64,000 nt of DNA, taken from positions 3,456,001 through 3,520,000 of the forward strand of contig NZ_CP102428.1 of NCBI RefSeq assembly GCF_024652905.1. The letters run 5' to 3'. Source of the stretch: Pseudomonas oryzihabitans (GTDB taxonomy: Bacteria > Pseudomonadota > Gammaproteobacteria > Pseudomonadales > Pseudomonadaceae). Shown one piece after another: positions 8,721 to 16,985 of this stretch. The notes under the pieces were generated by a model. That model saw only the letters and a list, made by a program, of their open reading frames with translations, had not been told where the DNA came from and did no database searches. How positions within the stretch are numbered: position 1 is the first letter of the stretch; every line of letters begins with the position of its first letter. The position numbers and the translations under genes are program-made.

Positions 8721-9698
8721 TCAAGGCGCTCCGGCATAGCGGCGGACCAGTTCCATGACCGGTTTGGGCCGATCCAGGTCGTACATCAGCCCGAAGTGAC
8801 GCTCATGGGCAACCGGATGGGTCGGCTCGTCGAGCAGTTCATAGACGTTGATCTCGCGGACGATGTCGCGATAGCGCCCATTGAGCTCGGAGAGGATGTA
8901 CTCGAGGCTGTCATAACAGCTGCGATCGCCCGGCCGACCGCCGTCGGTGGTGCCCTTGTAGATCTCCGCGCAATTGACCTCGTTGTAGAAGATCTGCGTC
9001 CGGTACTTGGCCGCCATGGCGCGCATCTGCCCCAGGTAGAGATCCATCCAGTGACCGCGGTCGTGGTAATGCGGGTAGTAGTGGAAGCTGATGTAGTCGA
9101 AATCGAAACCGGCGGCCTTGGCCTGATCGAGAAACCACATGGAGCCCAGGCGATCGCCCGGGCAGCGCGCCTTGGGCCCGGTGTCGTAGGAATTGCAGGA
9201 CATCACGTTGATGGTGGTCTTGAGATCGGCGTTCAGCTCGTCGGAGGCGCGCCGGATGCCCCGATAGATATCCACCAGCCGACTGATGCGGATGCTGGCG
9301 CCGATCCGCGAGTGATCCTGCTCATTGCCGATTTCCCAGATCTTGATGTCGTTGGCATAGCGCTTGGCCAGGGCATAGGCCTGGGCCTGGGTCAGTTGCT
9401 GGGTGATCACCGGCCTCAGGGTGATGTGGTACTGGCGGGCCAGGGCCACCAGGCGATCCAGGCGCGGCAGATCCAGCAGCAGGAATTCGCCGGAGCGGTA
9501 GCTGCGCAGGTTGTAGCGGTCGAGCAGCTGCAGGCGCTTTTCCATCTGTGCATCGGGATAGGCGGCGTTGTTGTCGTGACCGACCACCCCCAGGGGGATG
9601 TAGGGCAATTCGGGCAGGGTAACAGGCTCGGCGGCCCGGACCGTGCCACCCAGGCACAGGGCAGCGACCAGGCCGAACCAGGGCGACATTCGAGGCAT
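8721..9698 (-). CDS. Secreted glycosyl hydrolase, stand-alone paralogue of the neighbour's C-terminal domain
   Basis: 325 residues: a short signal peptide (MPRMSPWFGLVAALCLGG...RAA) and one clan GH-A-like barrel. It closely resembles the C-terminal domain of the protein at 5824-8436, sharing IPLGVVGHDN at the start, ALAKRYANDIKIWE.GNEQD around the presumed acid/base (Glu126), DYISFHYYP, and NE.NC around the presumed nucleophile (Glu240). Both glutamates are kept. Starts at 9707 and 9698 are in frame; AAGGA at eight bases favours 9698. Same strand as the larger gene, 284 bp upstream of it, so they may share a transcript. Exact CAZy family and substrate unclear. Confidence 0.83.
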   Translation of the reverse strand: MPRMSPWFGLVAALCLGGTVRAAEPVTLPELPYIPLGVVGHDNNAAYPDAQMEKRLQLLDRYNLRSYRSGEFLLLDLPRLDRLVALARQYHITLRPVITQQLTQAQAYALAKRYANDIKIWEIGNEQDHSRIGASIRISRLVDIYRGIRRASDELNADLKTTINVMSCNSYDTGPKARCPGDRLGSMWFLDQAKAAGFDFDYISFHYYPHYHDRGHWMDLYLGQMRAMAAKYRTQIFYNEVNCAEIYKGTTDGGRPGDRSCYDSLEYILSELNGRYRDIVREINVYELLDEPTHPVAHERHFGLMYDLDRPKPVMELVRRYAGAP

Positions 9699-9846
9699 CA
9701 GACGCATCCTTGCAGGTGGGCAGCAGAGCGGCGGAGCATGGCAAAGCGCCGCCAGTGCCTCAATCATGGATGACTCCAGGCTGCGACCCCCCGCACAACC
9801 AGGCGCGTTACAGTAGGTGTCCGCGCGCCTTGTCGAGGACCTGCCC

Positions 9847-10398
9847 ATGACCGCCAACCTGCTGCTGGCCCAGGCCTGCAACAATCGCTGGTCGAACCAC
9901 CGCCTGCTGGTCGCCTGCACCACCTTGCCGGCCGCTGCCCTGCACGCAGCCCAACCCGCCGCCTTCTTTGGTTCGCTCTGGGCACTGCTCGGCCATCTGC
10001 TGGACGTGGATCTCTTCTATCTCGATGCGCTACATGACCAGCCCCGGCCTTATCAGGACACGGACTGGCCTGACCTGGCGACACTGTGTGCGGCCCAGAT
10101 CGCCAGCGACCAGCGCCTGATCGCCCTGTGTCGCGGCCTCGCTCCCCAGCAGCTGACCGGACTCATCACCCTGCCCCGCGCCAGCGGCCCGGTACGGGAA
10201 CAGCGACTGCGCACCCTGCAGCATCTCTTCGTGCACCAGCTGCACCACCGCGGCCAGGCCCACGCCCTGCTCCTGGCCAGCGGCGTCGCCCCGCCGCAAC
10301 TGGACGAATTCTTTCTCGCCCAGGACGAACCGCTGCGCCGGACGGAGCTGGCGGCGTTGGGGATCGATGAAGGGGAGTTGTGGGGAATCGCCCCGTAG
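9847..10398 (+). CDS. DinB family protein
   Basis: 183 residues resembling the DinB/YfiT-like four-helix bundle family of putative metal-dependent enzymes (often thiol transferases). Histidines in GHLLDVD and HQLHHRGQAHALL sit where the family places its metal ligands. The ATG at 9847 has GAGG about ten bases upstream; an in-frame GTG at 9817 is less likely. The gene is divergent from the glycosidase at 8721-9698. Its TAG stop lies inside the first bases of a palindromic repeat, so that element appears to have inserted at or beyond the original 3' end. Biological role unknown. Confidence 0.82.
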   Translation: MTANLLLAQACNNRWSNHRLLVACTTLPAAALHAAQPAAFFGSLWALLGHLLDVDLFYLDALHDQPRPYQDTDWPDLATLCAAQIASDQRLIALCRGLAPQQLTGLITLPRASGPVREQRLRTLQHLFVHQLHHRGQAHALLLASGVAPPQLDEFFLAQDEPLRRTELAALGIDEGELWGIAP

Positions 10399-10491
10399 CT
10401 TGGGTTGAGCGCCGCGCAGCCCAACAGGCCTTACCTCAACGTGGCGGCAATGTTGGGCTTCGACGATAGAGCTGTCTCAGCCCAACCTACG
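10394..10491. repeat. Palindromic GTAGGTTGGG/CCCAACCTAC-type intergenic repeat
   Basis: One imperfect copy of the repeat family seen in tandem at 18574-18893 and 28371-28698. It starts GTAGCTTGGGTTGAG and ends CAGCCCAACCTAC, and overlaps the stop codon of the DinB gene. A REP-type palindrome (CCCTCTCCCTCCGGGAGAAGG) follows at about 10513-10552. Confidence 0.8.
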
Positions 10492-10623
10492 GTTTCGAGC
10501 GCCCACTCGGACAGCCCCCTCTCCCTCCGGGAGAAGGTTGGGGTGAGGGCCGCCCCAGATACCGGCCTCCAGGTGGAAAAGGCTGCGCCGTTTTCCACCC
10601 TACGACCGCCATAACGCAAGTGC

Positions 10624-11178
10624 TTAGAAACTCGCCGGCGTGGTCGCACTGATCAGCCGGGCGGGGGCTTCGAAGGGATTGCGGAAGCGATGCGGGCGGC
10701 TGCTTTCGAAGTAGTAGCTGTCGCCCGGTTCGAGGATGTGCACCTCGCCGCCCACGGTCAGCTCCAGGCGGCCTTCCACCACCAGGCCGGCCTCCTCGCC
10801 CTCATGGGCGTACATTTCTTCGCCAGTGTCGGCGCCCGGTGGATAAGTCTCGTCGAGAAAGGCCAGGGCGCGACTGGGATGGGCCCGGCCGACCAGGCGC
10901 ATGCGCACGGTGTGGGCGCCGCTGGAGATGTCGATGAGCTCATTGGCGCGATAGACCACCTGGGTCGGCGCGTCCTGTTCCAGGTCCAGGGAAAAGAATT
11001 CCACCAGAGACATGGGGATGCCGGCCAGCACCTTTTTCAGCGAGCTGATGGAGGGGCTGACGCTGTTCTTCTCGATCATCGAGATGGTGCTGTTGGTCAC
11101 CCCGGCACGCTTGGCGAGCTCGCGCTGGGACAGGCCCTTGAGGGTACGGATGGTTTGCAGGCGGGCACCGACGTCCAA
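10624..11178 (-). CDS. pauR: XRE-cupin transcriptional regulator, PauR-like
   Basis: 184 residues: an N-terminal XRE helix-turn-helix (about 5-60, with LSQRELAKRAGVTNSTISMI) and a C-terminal cupin sensor domain (about 110-180, with EEAGLVVEG and LEPGDSYYF). This is the PuuR/PauR architecture; PauR represses polyamine catabolism genes in P. aeruginosa and lies beside the dad locus there. The same position here, with a PauB4-like oxidase nearby at 15705, supports the assignment. It lies downstream of dadX on the same strand with a 177-bp gap. The exact effector is inferred from the family. Confidence 0.85.
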   Translation of the reverse strand: MDVGARLQTIRTLKGLSQRELAKRAGVTNSTISMIEKNSVSPSISSLKKVLAGIPMSLVEFFSLDLEQDAPTQVVYRANELIDISSGAHTVRMRLVGRAHPSRALAFLDETYPPGADTGEEMYAHEGEEAGLVVEGRLELTVGGEVHILEPGDSYYFESSRPHRFRNPFEAPARLISATTPASF

Positions 11179-11355
11179 GGTGGAGAAAACTCCTCGAGCA
11201 GGCGGGTGAGACGTGGCCAGGCCACGCGCGATAGGCGTGCCGCGGCACGGTGTTCGGCATCATGGCAACGCTGTTCGAGATTTACAACACCAGGGCGGAC
11301 GTGCGGCCTTGCCGCCCTCACCTGGCTTGGATAGCGGCCAAAGACCGCCCAGGGG

Positions 11356-12426
11356 CTAGTCGCGATAGCTGCGCGGCACCCGCTTGAGGTTGCACAGCAA
11401 CTGGTAGGGGATGGTGTCGCAGCGCTCGGCCAGGTCCGCCACCGACACCTGGCGGCCCCAGAATTCCACCTCGCTGCCCACCCCGGCCTGGGGATGATCG
11501 GTGAGGTCGACGGTGAGCATGTCCATGGATACCCGGCCGATCAGCTGGCCGGGGCGCCCTTCGATGGCCACCGGGGTGCCATTGGGCGCATGGCGCGGAT
11601 AGCCGTCGGCATAGCCCAAGGCAACCACCCCGACCCGGGTCGGCCCGGCGGTGACGAAGCGCGCGCCATAACCCACCGGTTCGCCGGCCGGCAATTCACG
11701 CACGGCGATCACCCGGGAGGTCAGGGTCATCACCGGTTGCAGCCGCTCGGCGGCGGCCTGGGGCGTGGCGAAGGGCGTCACGCCATAGAGCATCAGCCCC
11801 GGCCGCACCCAGTCGCCAGCCGCCTGGGGCCAGCCCAGGGTCGCGGGGGAATTGCGCAGGCTGGTGGGGCCCGGCAGGCCCTCGGTGGCGGCGCGGAAGG
11901 TGGCGATCTGCACGCTGGTGGCGGGGCTGTCCGGTTCGTCGGCGCGGGCGAAGTGGGTGAGCTTGACGATGCCGCTGACCTTGCCGCTAGCCAGCAGCCG
12001 GTGATAGGCGGCGGCGTAGTCCTGGGGAAAGAAGCCGACCCGGTGCATGCCCGAATCCAGCTTCAGCCAGACCTGCAGCGGGCGCGCCAGGGCGGTCCGC
12101 TCCAGCGCCTCCAGTTGCCAGTCGGCGTGGATCACCGTCCAGAGCTCGTGCTCGGCGATCAGCGGCAATTCGTCGATGCCGAAGAAGCCTTCCAGCAGCA
12201 GGATGGGCGCGCGGATCCCCGCGGCGCGCAGCTCCAGCGCCTCCTCGATGCAAGCCACGGCGAAGCCGTCAGCCTCGCTGGCCAGGGCCTTGGCCACTGC
12301 CACCGCGCCGTGCCCATAGGCATCGGCCTTGATCACCGCCAGGGCACGGGCATCGGAGAGTTCACGGGCCAGGCGATAGTTCTGGCGCAGGGCGGCAAGG
12401 TCGATGACGGCGCGGGCGGGACGCAT
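11356..12426 (-). CDS. dadX: Alanine racemase, catabolic
   Basis: PLP enzyme interconverting L- and D-alanine, feeding DadA. 356 residues, the usual length for Pseudomonas DadX. The PLP lysine lies in [11 protein letters not shown] (Lys33), the catalytic tyrosine in PVGYGARF, and GRVSMDM is near the C terminus. The start at 12426 ([10 protein letters not shown]) is the family start; in-frame codons up to 12621 are non-conserved and span a REP. Third gene of a minus-strand dadA-ridA-dadX series. A biosynthetic alr elsewhere in the genome is likely but not visible here. Confidence 0.93.
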   Translation of the reverse strand: MRPARAVIDLAALRQNYRLARELSDARALAVIKADAYGHGAVAVAKALASEADGFAVACIEEALELRAAGIRAPILLLEGFFGIDELPLIAEHELWTVIHADWQLEALERTALARPLQVWLKLDSGMHRVGFFPQDYAAAYHRLLASGKVSGIVKLTHFARADEPDSPATSVQIATFRAATEGLPGPTSLRNSPATLGWPQAAGDWVRPGLMLYGVTPFATPQAAAERLQPVMTLTSRVIAVRELPAGEPVGYGARFVTAGPTRVGVVALGYADGYPRHAPNGTPVAIEGRPGQLIGRVSMDMLTVDLTDHPQAGVGSEVEFWGRQVSVADLAERCDTIPYQLLCNLKRVPRSYRD

Positions 12427-12465
12427 GGGAGGTCTCGGCAGAGAAAGGGAAAGTTTGGGGGCGTG

Positions 12466-12508
12466 AAACACCCTCACCCCGGCCCTCTCCCAGAGGGAGA
12501 GGGGGAAT
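12466..12508. repeat. REP-like palindrome between dadX and ridA
   Basis: One copy of the CCCTCACCCC..CTCTCCC..GGGAGAGGGG palindrome in the 89-bp gap. It may stabilise or separate the dadA-ridA and dadX parts of the message. Confidence 0.75.
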
Positions 12509-12515
12509 AGCGGTC

Positions 12516-12872
12516 TTACGCCTTGACGGCGGCGATGACGTTCATCTCCACCAGGATGTCCGGCTTGGCCAGCTTGGCTTCGACGGTGGTGCGACCCGGG
12601 GTGGCGCCCTGGGCGGCCCATTCGTCCCAGGCGCGATTCATGCCCTCGAAATGCAGGGCGATGTCGCGCAGGAAGATGGTCACCACCAGGATGTGTTCCT
12701 TGTCGCTGCCGGCCTCGGCGAGGAATTTGTCGACATTGGCCAGGGTCTCGCGGGTCTGCTGGTAGATGTCGCCGGAAAAGTCGTCGGCCAGTTGACCGGC
12801 CAGATAGACGGTGCCGTTATGGATATTGATTTCGCTCAGGCGGCGATCAGTGTGCAGACGCTGTACGGGCAT
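12516..12872 (-). CDS. RidA/YjgF family reactive imine deaminase
   Basis: 118-residue member of the RidA/Rid family, which hydrolyses reactive enamine/imine intermediates. The substrate-binding arginine is expected in the conserved [14 protein letters not shown] segment. It overlaps the end of dadA by 26 bp, indicating translational coupling. This fits its chemistry: DadA oxidises D-amino acids through imino acids, which a Rid protein could hydrolyse quickly. Confidence 0.9.
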   Translation of the reverse strand: MPVQRLHTDRRLSEINIHNGTVYLAGQLADDFSGDIYQQTRETLANVDKFLAEAGSDKEHILVVTIFLRDIALHFEGMNRAWDEWAAQGATPGRTTVEAKLAKPDILVEMNVIAAVKA

Positions 12873-14145
12873 TGCGCGGGGACTCCTGGGTGGCGGAATA
12901 ACGGGAGATGTCGAGACCCTCAGCGCTGATCTGCGGCTGCTTGCGCGCGATCAGGTCGGCCAGCAGACGACCGGAGCCGCAGGCCATGGTCCAGCCCAGC
13001 GTCCCGTGCCCGGTGTTGAGGAACAGGTTGCGATAGCGGGTGGCGCCGACGATGGGGGTCCCGTCCGGGGTGGCGGGTCGCAGGCCGGTCCAGAAGCTGG
13101 CCCGGGCGAGGTCGCCACCGCGAGGATAGAGATCCCCAGTGATCATTTCCAGGGTCGCGCGGCGCCGCGGATCCAGGTTCAGATCGAAGCCGCAGATCTC
13201 GGCCATGCCGCCGACGCGGATGCGATCGTCGAAGCGGGTGATGGCGACCTTGTAGGTCTCGTCGAGGATGGTCGAGGTCGGTGCCATGGCGGCATCGACG
13301 ATGGGTACCGTCAGCGAATAGCCCTTGAGCGGATAGACCGGCGCGCGGATGCCCAGGGGTGCCAGCAATTGCGGCGAATAGCTGCCCAGAGCCAGCACAT
13401 AGTGATCGGCGGTGAGCAGTTCGCCATCGACCTTGACGCCATCGATACGGTCGCCACTGGCGCTGAGTTGCTGGATGTCGGCGCCGAAGCGGAATTCCAC
13501 GCCCAGGCGGCGGGCTTCCTCGGCCAGGCGATTGGTGAACAGGAAGCAGTCACCGGTCTGGTCGTTGGGCAGGCGCAGGCCGCCGGCCAGCTTGTGCTTG
13601 ACCGCCGCCAACGCCGGTTCGACCCGGGCCACACCGTCGCGGTCGAGCAGTTCGAAGGGCACGCCGGAACGCTCCAGGACGGCGATGTCCTTGGCCGCGG
13701 CCTCCACCTGCTGCTGAGTGCGGAAGATCTGGGTGGTACCCAACTGGCGGCCTTCGTAGGCGATGCCGGTGTCCTGGCGCAGCTCGTCGAGGCAGTCGCG
13801 GCTATATTCGGACAGCCGCACCATGCGTTCCTTGTTCACCGCATAGCGCGCAGCCGTGCAGTTGCGCAGCATCTGCGCCATCCACAGGTATTGGCTGCTG
13901 TCGCCGGTCAGACGGATAGCCAGGGGCGCGTGCTTCTGGAACAGCCACTTCAATGCCTTGAGCGGCACGCCGGGCGCAGCCCAGGGCGAGGCATAGCCAG
14001 GGGAGACCTGACCGGCGTTGGCATGGCTGGTCTCCAGGGCAGGACCGGCCTGGCGATCGACCACGACCACCTCGAAACCCTGACGGGCCAGATAGTAGGC
14101 GCTGGTCGTGCCGATGACGCCGCTACCCAAAACCAGTACACGCAT
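12847..14145 (-). CDS. dadA: D-amino acid dehydrogenase small subunit
   Basis: FAD-dependent, membrane-associated dehydrogenase that oxidises D-alanine and other D-amino acids to 2-oxo acids and passes electrons to the respiratory chain. 432 residues, as usual for DadA. The N-terminal dinucleotide fold is [20 protein letters not shown], with [15 protein letters not shown] following; [16 protein letters not shown] near the C terminus is the conserved FAD-binding end. First gene of dadA-ridA-dadX, divergent from dadR, the usual Pseudomonas arrangement. Confidence 0.96.
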   Translation of the reverse strand: MRVLVLGSGVIGTTSAYYLARQGFEVVVVDRQAGPALETSHANAGQVSPGYASPWAAPGVPLKALKWLFQKHAPLAIRLTGDSSQYLWMAQMLRNCTAARYAVNKERMVRLSEYSRDCLDELRQDTGIAYEGRQLGTTQIFRTQQQVEAAAKDIAVLERSGVPFELLDRDGVARVEPALAAVKHKLAGGLRLPNDQTGDCFLFTNRLAEEARRLGVEFRFGADIQQLSASGDRIDGVKVDGELLTADHYVLALGSYSPQLLAPLGIRAPVYPLKGYSLTVPIVDAAMAPTSTILDETYKVAITRFDDRIRVGGMAEICGFDLNLDPRRRATLEMITGDLYPRGGDLARASFWTGLRPATPDGTPIVGATRYRNLFLNTGHGTLGWTMACGSGRLLADLIARKQPQISAEGLDISRYSATQESPRNARTASAH

Positions 14146-14302
14146 CGCTAGCTCCTGGCCGGTGAGAGGATTTCGCCGGCTTTCGTCGGAATGAAGGCAG
14201 ATACGGCAAGTATAGAAAGCCGCACGCAGTGCTAATCACTGAAGAATTGCCTATATTCGGAGTAATTTTCCGGTAAAGACCCCTTTGGCAGAGACCCCCG
14301 CG
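14146..14302. promoter_or_regulatory. Divergent dadA/dadR control region
   Basis: 157-bp region between divergent genes, markedly more AT-rich than the surroundings around 14205-14280. In Pseudomonas the Lrp-type activator DadR binds this region to induce dadA with alanine. I cannot place individual operators with confidence. Confidence 0.6.
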
Positions 14303-14791
14303 ATGCGTACCCATCACCAGGCCAGACGCGAGCTGGACAAGATCGACCGCAACATCCTGCGCATCCTCCAGGACGATGGCCGCATCTCCTTCACCGAACT
14401 GGGCGAGCGCGTGGGCCTGTCCACCACGCCCTGCACCGAGCGCGTCCGCCGCCTGGAGCGTGAAGGCATCATCCAGGGCTACAACGCTCGGCTGAATCCA
14501 CAGCACCTCAAGGCTGGCCTGCTGGTGTTCGTGGAACTGAGCCTGGACTACAAGTCCGGCGACACCTTCGAGGAATTCCGCCGCGCCGTGCTCAAGCTGC
14601 CCCAGGTGCTGGAATGCCACCTGGTCTCCGGCGAATTCGACTACCTGGTCAAGGCGCGCATCTCCGAGATGGCCTCCTATCGCAAGCTACTGGGCGACAT
14701 CCTGCTCAAGCTGCCCCACGTGCGCGAATCCAAGAGCTACATCGTGATGGAAGAGATCAAGGAGACCCTGAGCCTGCCCGTGCCGGACTAA
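14303..14791 (+). CDS. dadR: Lrp/AsnC family regulator DadR
   Basis: 162 residues, the length I recall for the P. aeruginosa orthologue. An N-terminal winged helix (LDKIDRNILRILQDDGRISFTELGERVGLS) precedes the RAM effector-binding domain (about 70-150). It activates alanine catabolism. The start was placed at ATG 14303 (MRTHHQ) rather than the in-frame TTG at 14285, matching the family N terminus. Divergently transcribed from dadA. Confidence 0.94.
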   Translation: MRTHHQARRELDKIDRNILRILQDDGRISFTELGERVGLSTTPCTERVRRLEREGIIQGYNARLNPQHLKAGLLVFVELSLDYKSGDTFEEFRRAVLKLPQVLECHLVSGEFDYLVKARISEMASYRKLLGDILLKLPHVRESKSYIVMEEIKETLSLPVPD

Positions 14792-14858
14792 CGGCTGGCG
14801 ATCCCGGCGCTGGGCGTCTAGGCTGCGGTCTTTCGCCTGATGGCCAAGGAGGCCGCCC

Positions 14859-15668
14859 ATGGACCCACGCCAGCGTCAGCTCATCACCGCCGCCAATCGT
14901 CAGGCCTGGGAGGTGTCGGCGCCGCTCCATGCCCAGGGTGAGGACTGGCAGCGCTTGCTGGAACAGGCCCGGCAGCCGGGCTTTTCGGTCCTCGACGCCT
15001 GCCTGACCGCCACCCTCGGCGACCTGGACATCCGCGGACTGAGCTGCGCCCAGGTCGGCTGCAACAATGCCCGCGAACTGCTCTCCCTGGCTGCCCTCGG
15101 CGCCCGGCCCGCACTGGGCATCGACCAGTCGCCCGCCTTCCTCGCTCAGGGCGAGCAACTGGCCGGGGCGGCAGGCCTGACGCCCCGGTTGGTAGCCGCC
15201 GACATCTATGCGCTGCCCGAGGATCTCGGCCAGCATGACCTGGTGCTGATCACCATCGGCGTGTTGAACTGGATGCCGGATCTGCCAGCCTTCTTCGCCG
15301 CAGTGGCCGGTCTGCTGGCCCCGGGTGGGCGCCTGGTGATCTACGAGACCCATCCATTCCTGGAAATGTTCGAGCCCCACGCGGACCAGCCGCTGCTGCC
15401 CCACTACAGCTACTTCCGCCGTGAGCCCCTGGTCAGCGAGGCGCTCATCGCCTATGACGGCGAATCTCATGGGCAGGGCGCAACGAGCTACTGGCATATC
15501 CACACCCTGGGCGCCATCGTCACCGCCAGCCTGGACGCCGGCCTGATCCTGCAACGGCTGGAGGAGCATTCGCACTCCAATCGCGAGGTCGACTATGACC
15601 GCTACAGCGGCCAGACCGCCCAGTTGCCGATGAGCTTTACCCTGGTGGCACAACGCCCGACGGCTTAG
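14859..15668 (+). CDS. Class I SAM-dependent methyltransferase, substrate unknown
   Basis: 269 residues with a Rossmann methyltransferase core. Motif I is degenerate (AQVGCNNARELL instead of GxGxG), followed by LGIDQS, a DLVLITIGVLNWMPDL segment and LAPGGRLVIYE. This arrangement fits the uncharacterised YcgJ/UbiE-like class. AAGGAGG lies about seven bases before the ATG, an unusually good ribosome site. It sits between dadR and the PauB4-like oxidase, all plus strand with short gaps, but nothing ties it to that pathway. Confidence 0.78.
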   Translation: MDPRQRQLITAANRQAWEVSAPLHAQGEDWQRLLEQARQPGFSVLDACLTATLGDLDIRGLSCAQVGCNNARELLSLAALGARPALGIDQSPAFLAQGEQLAGAAGLTPRLVAADIYALPEDLGQHDLVLITIGVLNWMPDLPAFFAAVAGLLAPGGRLVIYETHPFLEMFEPHADQPLLPHYSYFRREPLVSEALIAYDGESHGQGATSYWHIHTLGAIVTASLDAGLILQRLEEHSHSNREVDYDRYSGQTAQLPMSFTLVAQRPTA

Positions 15669-15704
15669 CATGGTCCCCTTGTCCCCAGCAGACCTCCGTC
15701 TTCC

Positions 15705-16985
15705 ATGCAGCCCCACGCGCCTTCCTACTACGCCGCCACCGCCAACCAGACGCTGAGCTTTCCGCCCCTGGAGGGCGAGGTCCAGGCCGATGTCTGCGTG
15801 GTCGGCGGTGGCTTTTCCGGGCTCAACACCGCCCTGGAGCTGGCCGAGCGCGGCGCCCGGGTGGTGCTGCTGGAGGCCCGGCGGATCGGCTGGGGGGCCA
15901 GTGGGCGCAACGGTGGCCAATTGATCCGCGGCGTCGGCCATGACGTCGAGCAGTTCGAATCGGTCATCGGCGCCGAGGGGGTGCGCGAACTCAAGCGGCT
16001 GGGCTTCGAGGCGGTGGAGCTGGTCCGCCAGCGTATCGCCCGCCACGGCATCGACTGCGATCTCACCTGGGGCTTCGCCGACCTGGCCAACAAGCCGCGC
16101 CACTGGCAGCACCTGCAGGAAGAACAGGCCGCGCTCCAGGCCCTGGGCTATCCCCATCCGCTGCGACTGGTGCCCAAGGCGCAACTGGCCGAGGTGGTCG
16201 GCTCCGATCGCTACCAGGGTGCCCTGGTGGACGAGGGCTCCGGTCACCTGCATCCGCTCAACCTGGCCCTGGGCGAAGCCGACGCGGCCCGGGCGCTGGG
16301 CGTGCAGTTGCACGAAAACAGCCAGGTCACCCGCCTGGAATACGGCTCCAAGGTGCGGGTGCATACCGCCCGCGGCCGGGTCTCGGCCGACACCCTGGTG
16401 CTCTGCTGCAACGCCTACATCGACGACCTGCAACCCGATCTCGCCGCCCAGGTGCTGCCGGCTGGCAGCTATGTGATCGCCACCGAACCGCTGTCCGCCG
16501 AGCGTGCCGCGCGGCTGCTGCCGGGCAACCGGGCGGTCTGCGACCAGAACGTGGCGGTGGACTATTTCCGCCTGTCCGCCGACCGCCGCCTGCTGTTCGG
16601 CGGCGCTTGCCACTATTCCGGGCGCGACCCCAAGGACATCGCTGGCTACATGAGGCCGAAGATGCTGGAGGTCTTCCCCGAACTCGCGGACGTGCGGGTG
16701 GACTACGCCTGGGGCGGCATGATCGGCATCGGCGCCAATCGCCTGCCGCAGATTGGTCGGCTGCGCGAGCAGCCCAACGTCTTCCACGCCCAGGCCTATG
16801 CCGGCCATGGGGTCAATGCCACCCACCTGGCCGGCCATCTGCTGGCCGAGGCGATCCTGGCCCAATCGGCCGGTTTCGATCTCTTCGCCCAGGTGCCCCA
16901 TGCGCGCTTTCCCGGCGGTCGCCACCTGCGTTCGCCACTGCTGGCCCTGGGCATGCTCTGGTACCGCCTCAAGGACCGCCTGTGA
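15705..16985 (+). CDS. pauB4: FAD-dependent amine oxidoreductase, PauB4-like (gamma-glutamylpolyamine oxidase family)
   Basis: 426 residues of the DAO/PuuB-type family. The FAD motif is DVCVVGGGFSGLNTALELAERGA, followed by GWGASGRNGGQLIRG. The C terminus has AQAYAGHGVNATHLAGHLLAEAI. P. aeruginosa pauB4 lies just downstream of dadR, and pauR is also nearby here. The expected reaction is oxidation of gamma-glutamylated putrescine or other polyamines; paralogues PauB1-4 differ in substrate, so the exact amine is inferred. The stop overlaps the GTG of the next gene. Confidence 0.85.
   Translation: MQPHAPSYYAATANQTLSFPPLEGEVQADVCVVGGGFSGLNTALELAERGARVVLLEARRIGWGASGRNGGQLIRGVGHDVEQFESVIGAEGVRELKRLGFEAVELVRQRIARHGIDCDLTWGFADLANKPRHWQHLQEEQAALQALGYPHPLRLVPKAQLAEVVGSDRYQGALVDEGSGHLHPLNLALGEADAARALGVQLHENSQVTRLEYGSKVRVHTARGRVSADTLVLCCNAYIDDLQPDLAAQVLPAGSYVIATEPLSAERAARLLPGNRAVCDQNVAVDYFRLSADRRLLFGGACHYSGRDPKDIAGYMRPKMLEVFPELADVRVDYAWGGMIGIGANRLPQIGRLREQPNVFHAQAYAGHGVNATHLAGHLLAEAILAQSAGFDLFAQVPHARFPGGRHLRSPLLALGMLWYRLKDRL

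Noticed and set aside
14757-16925. 722-codon minus-strand frame over the methyltransferase and pauB4
   Set aside because: Overlaps two well-supported genes completely; amino-acid composition is a shadow pattern.
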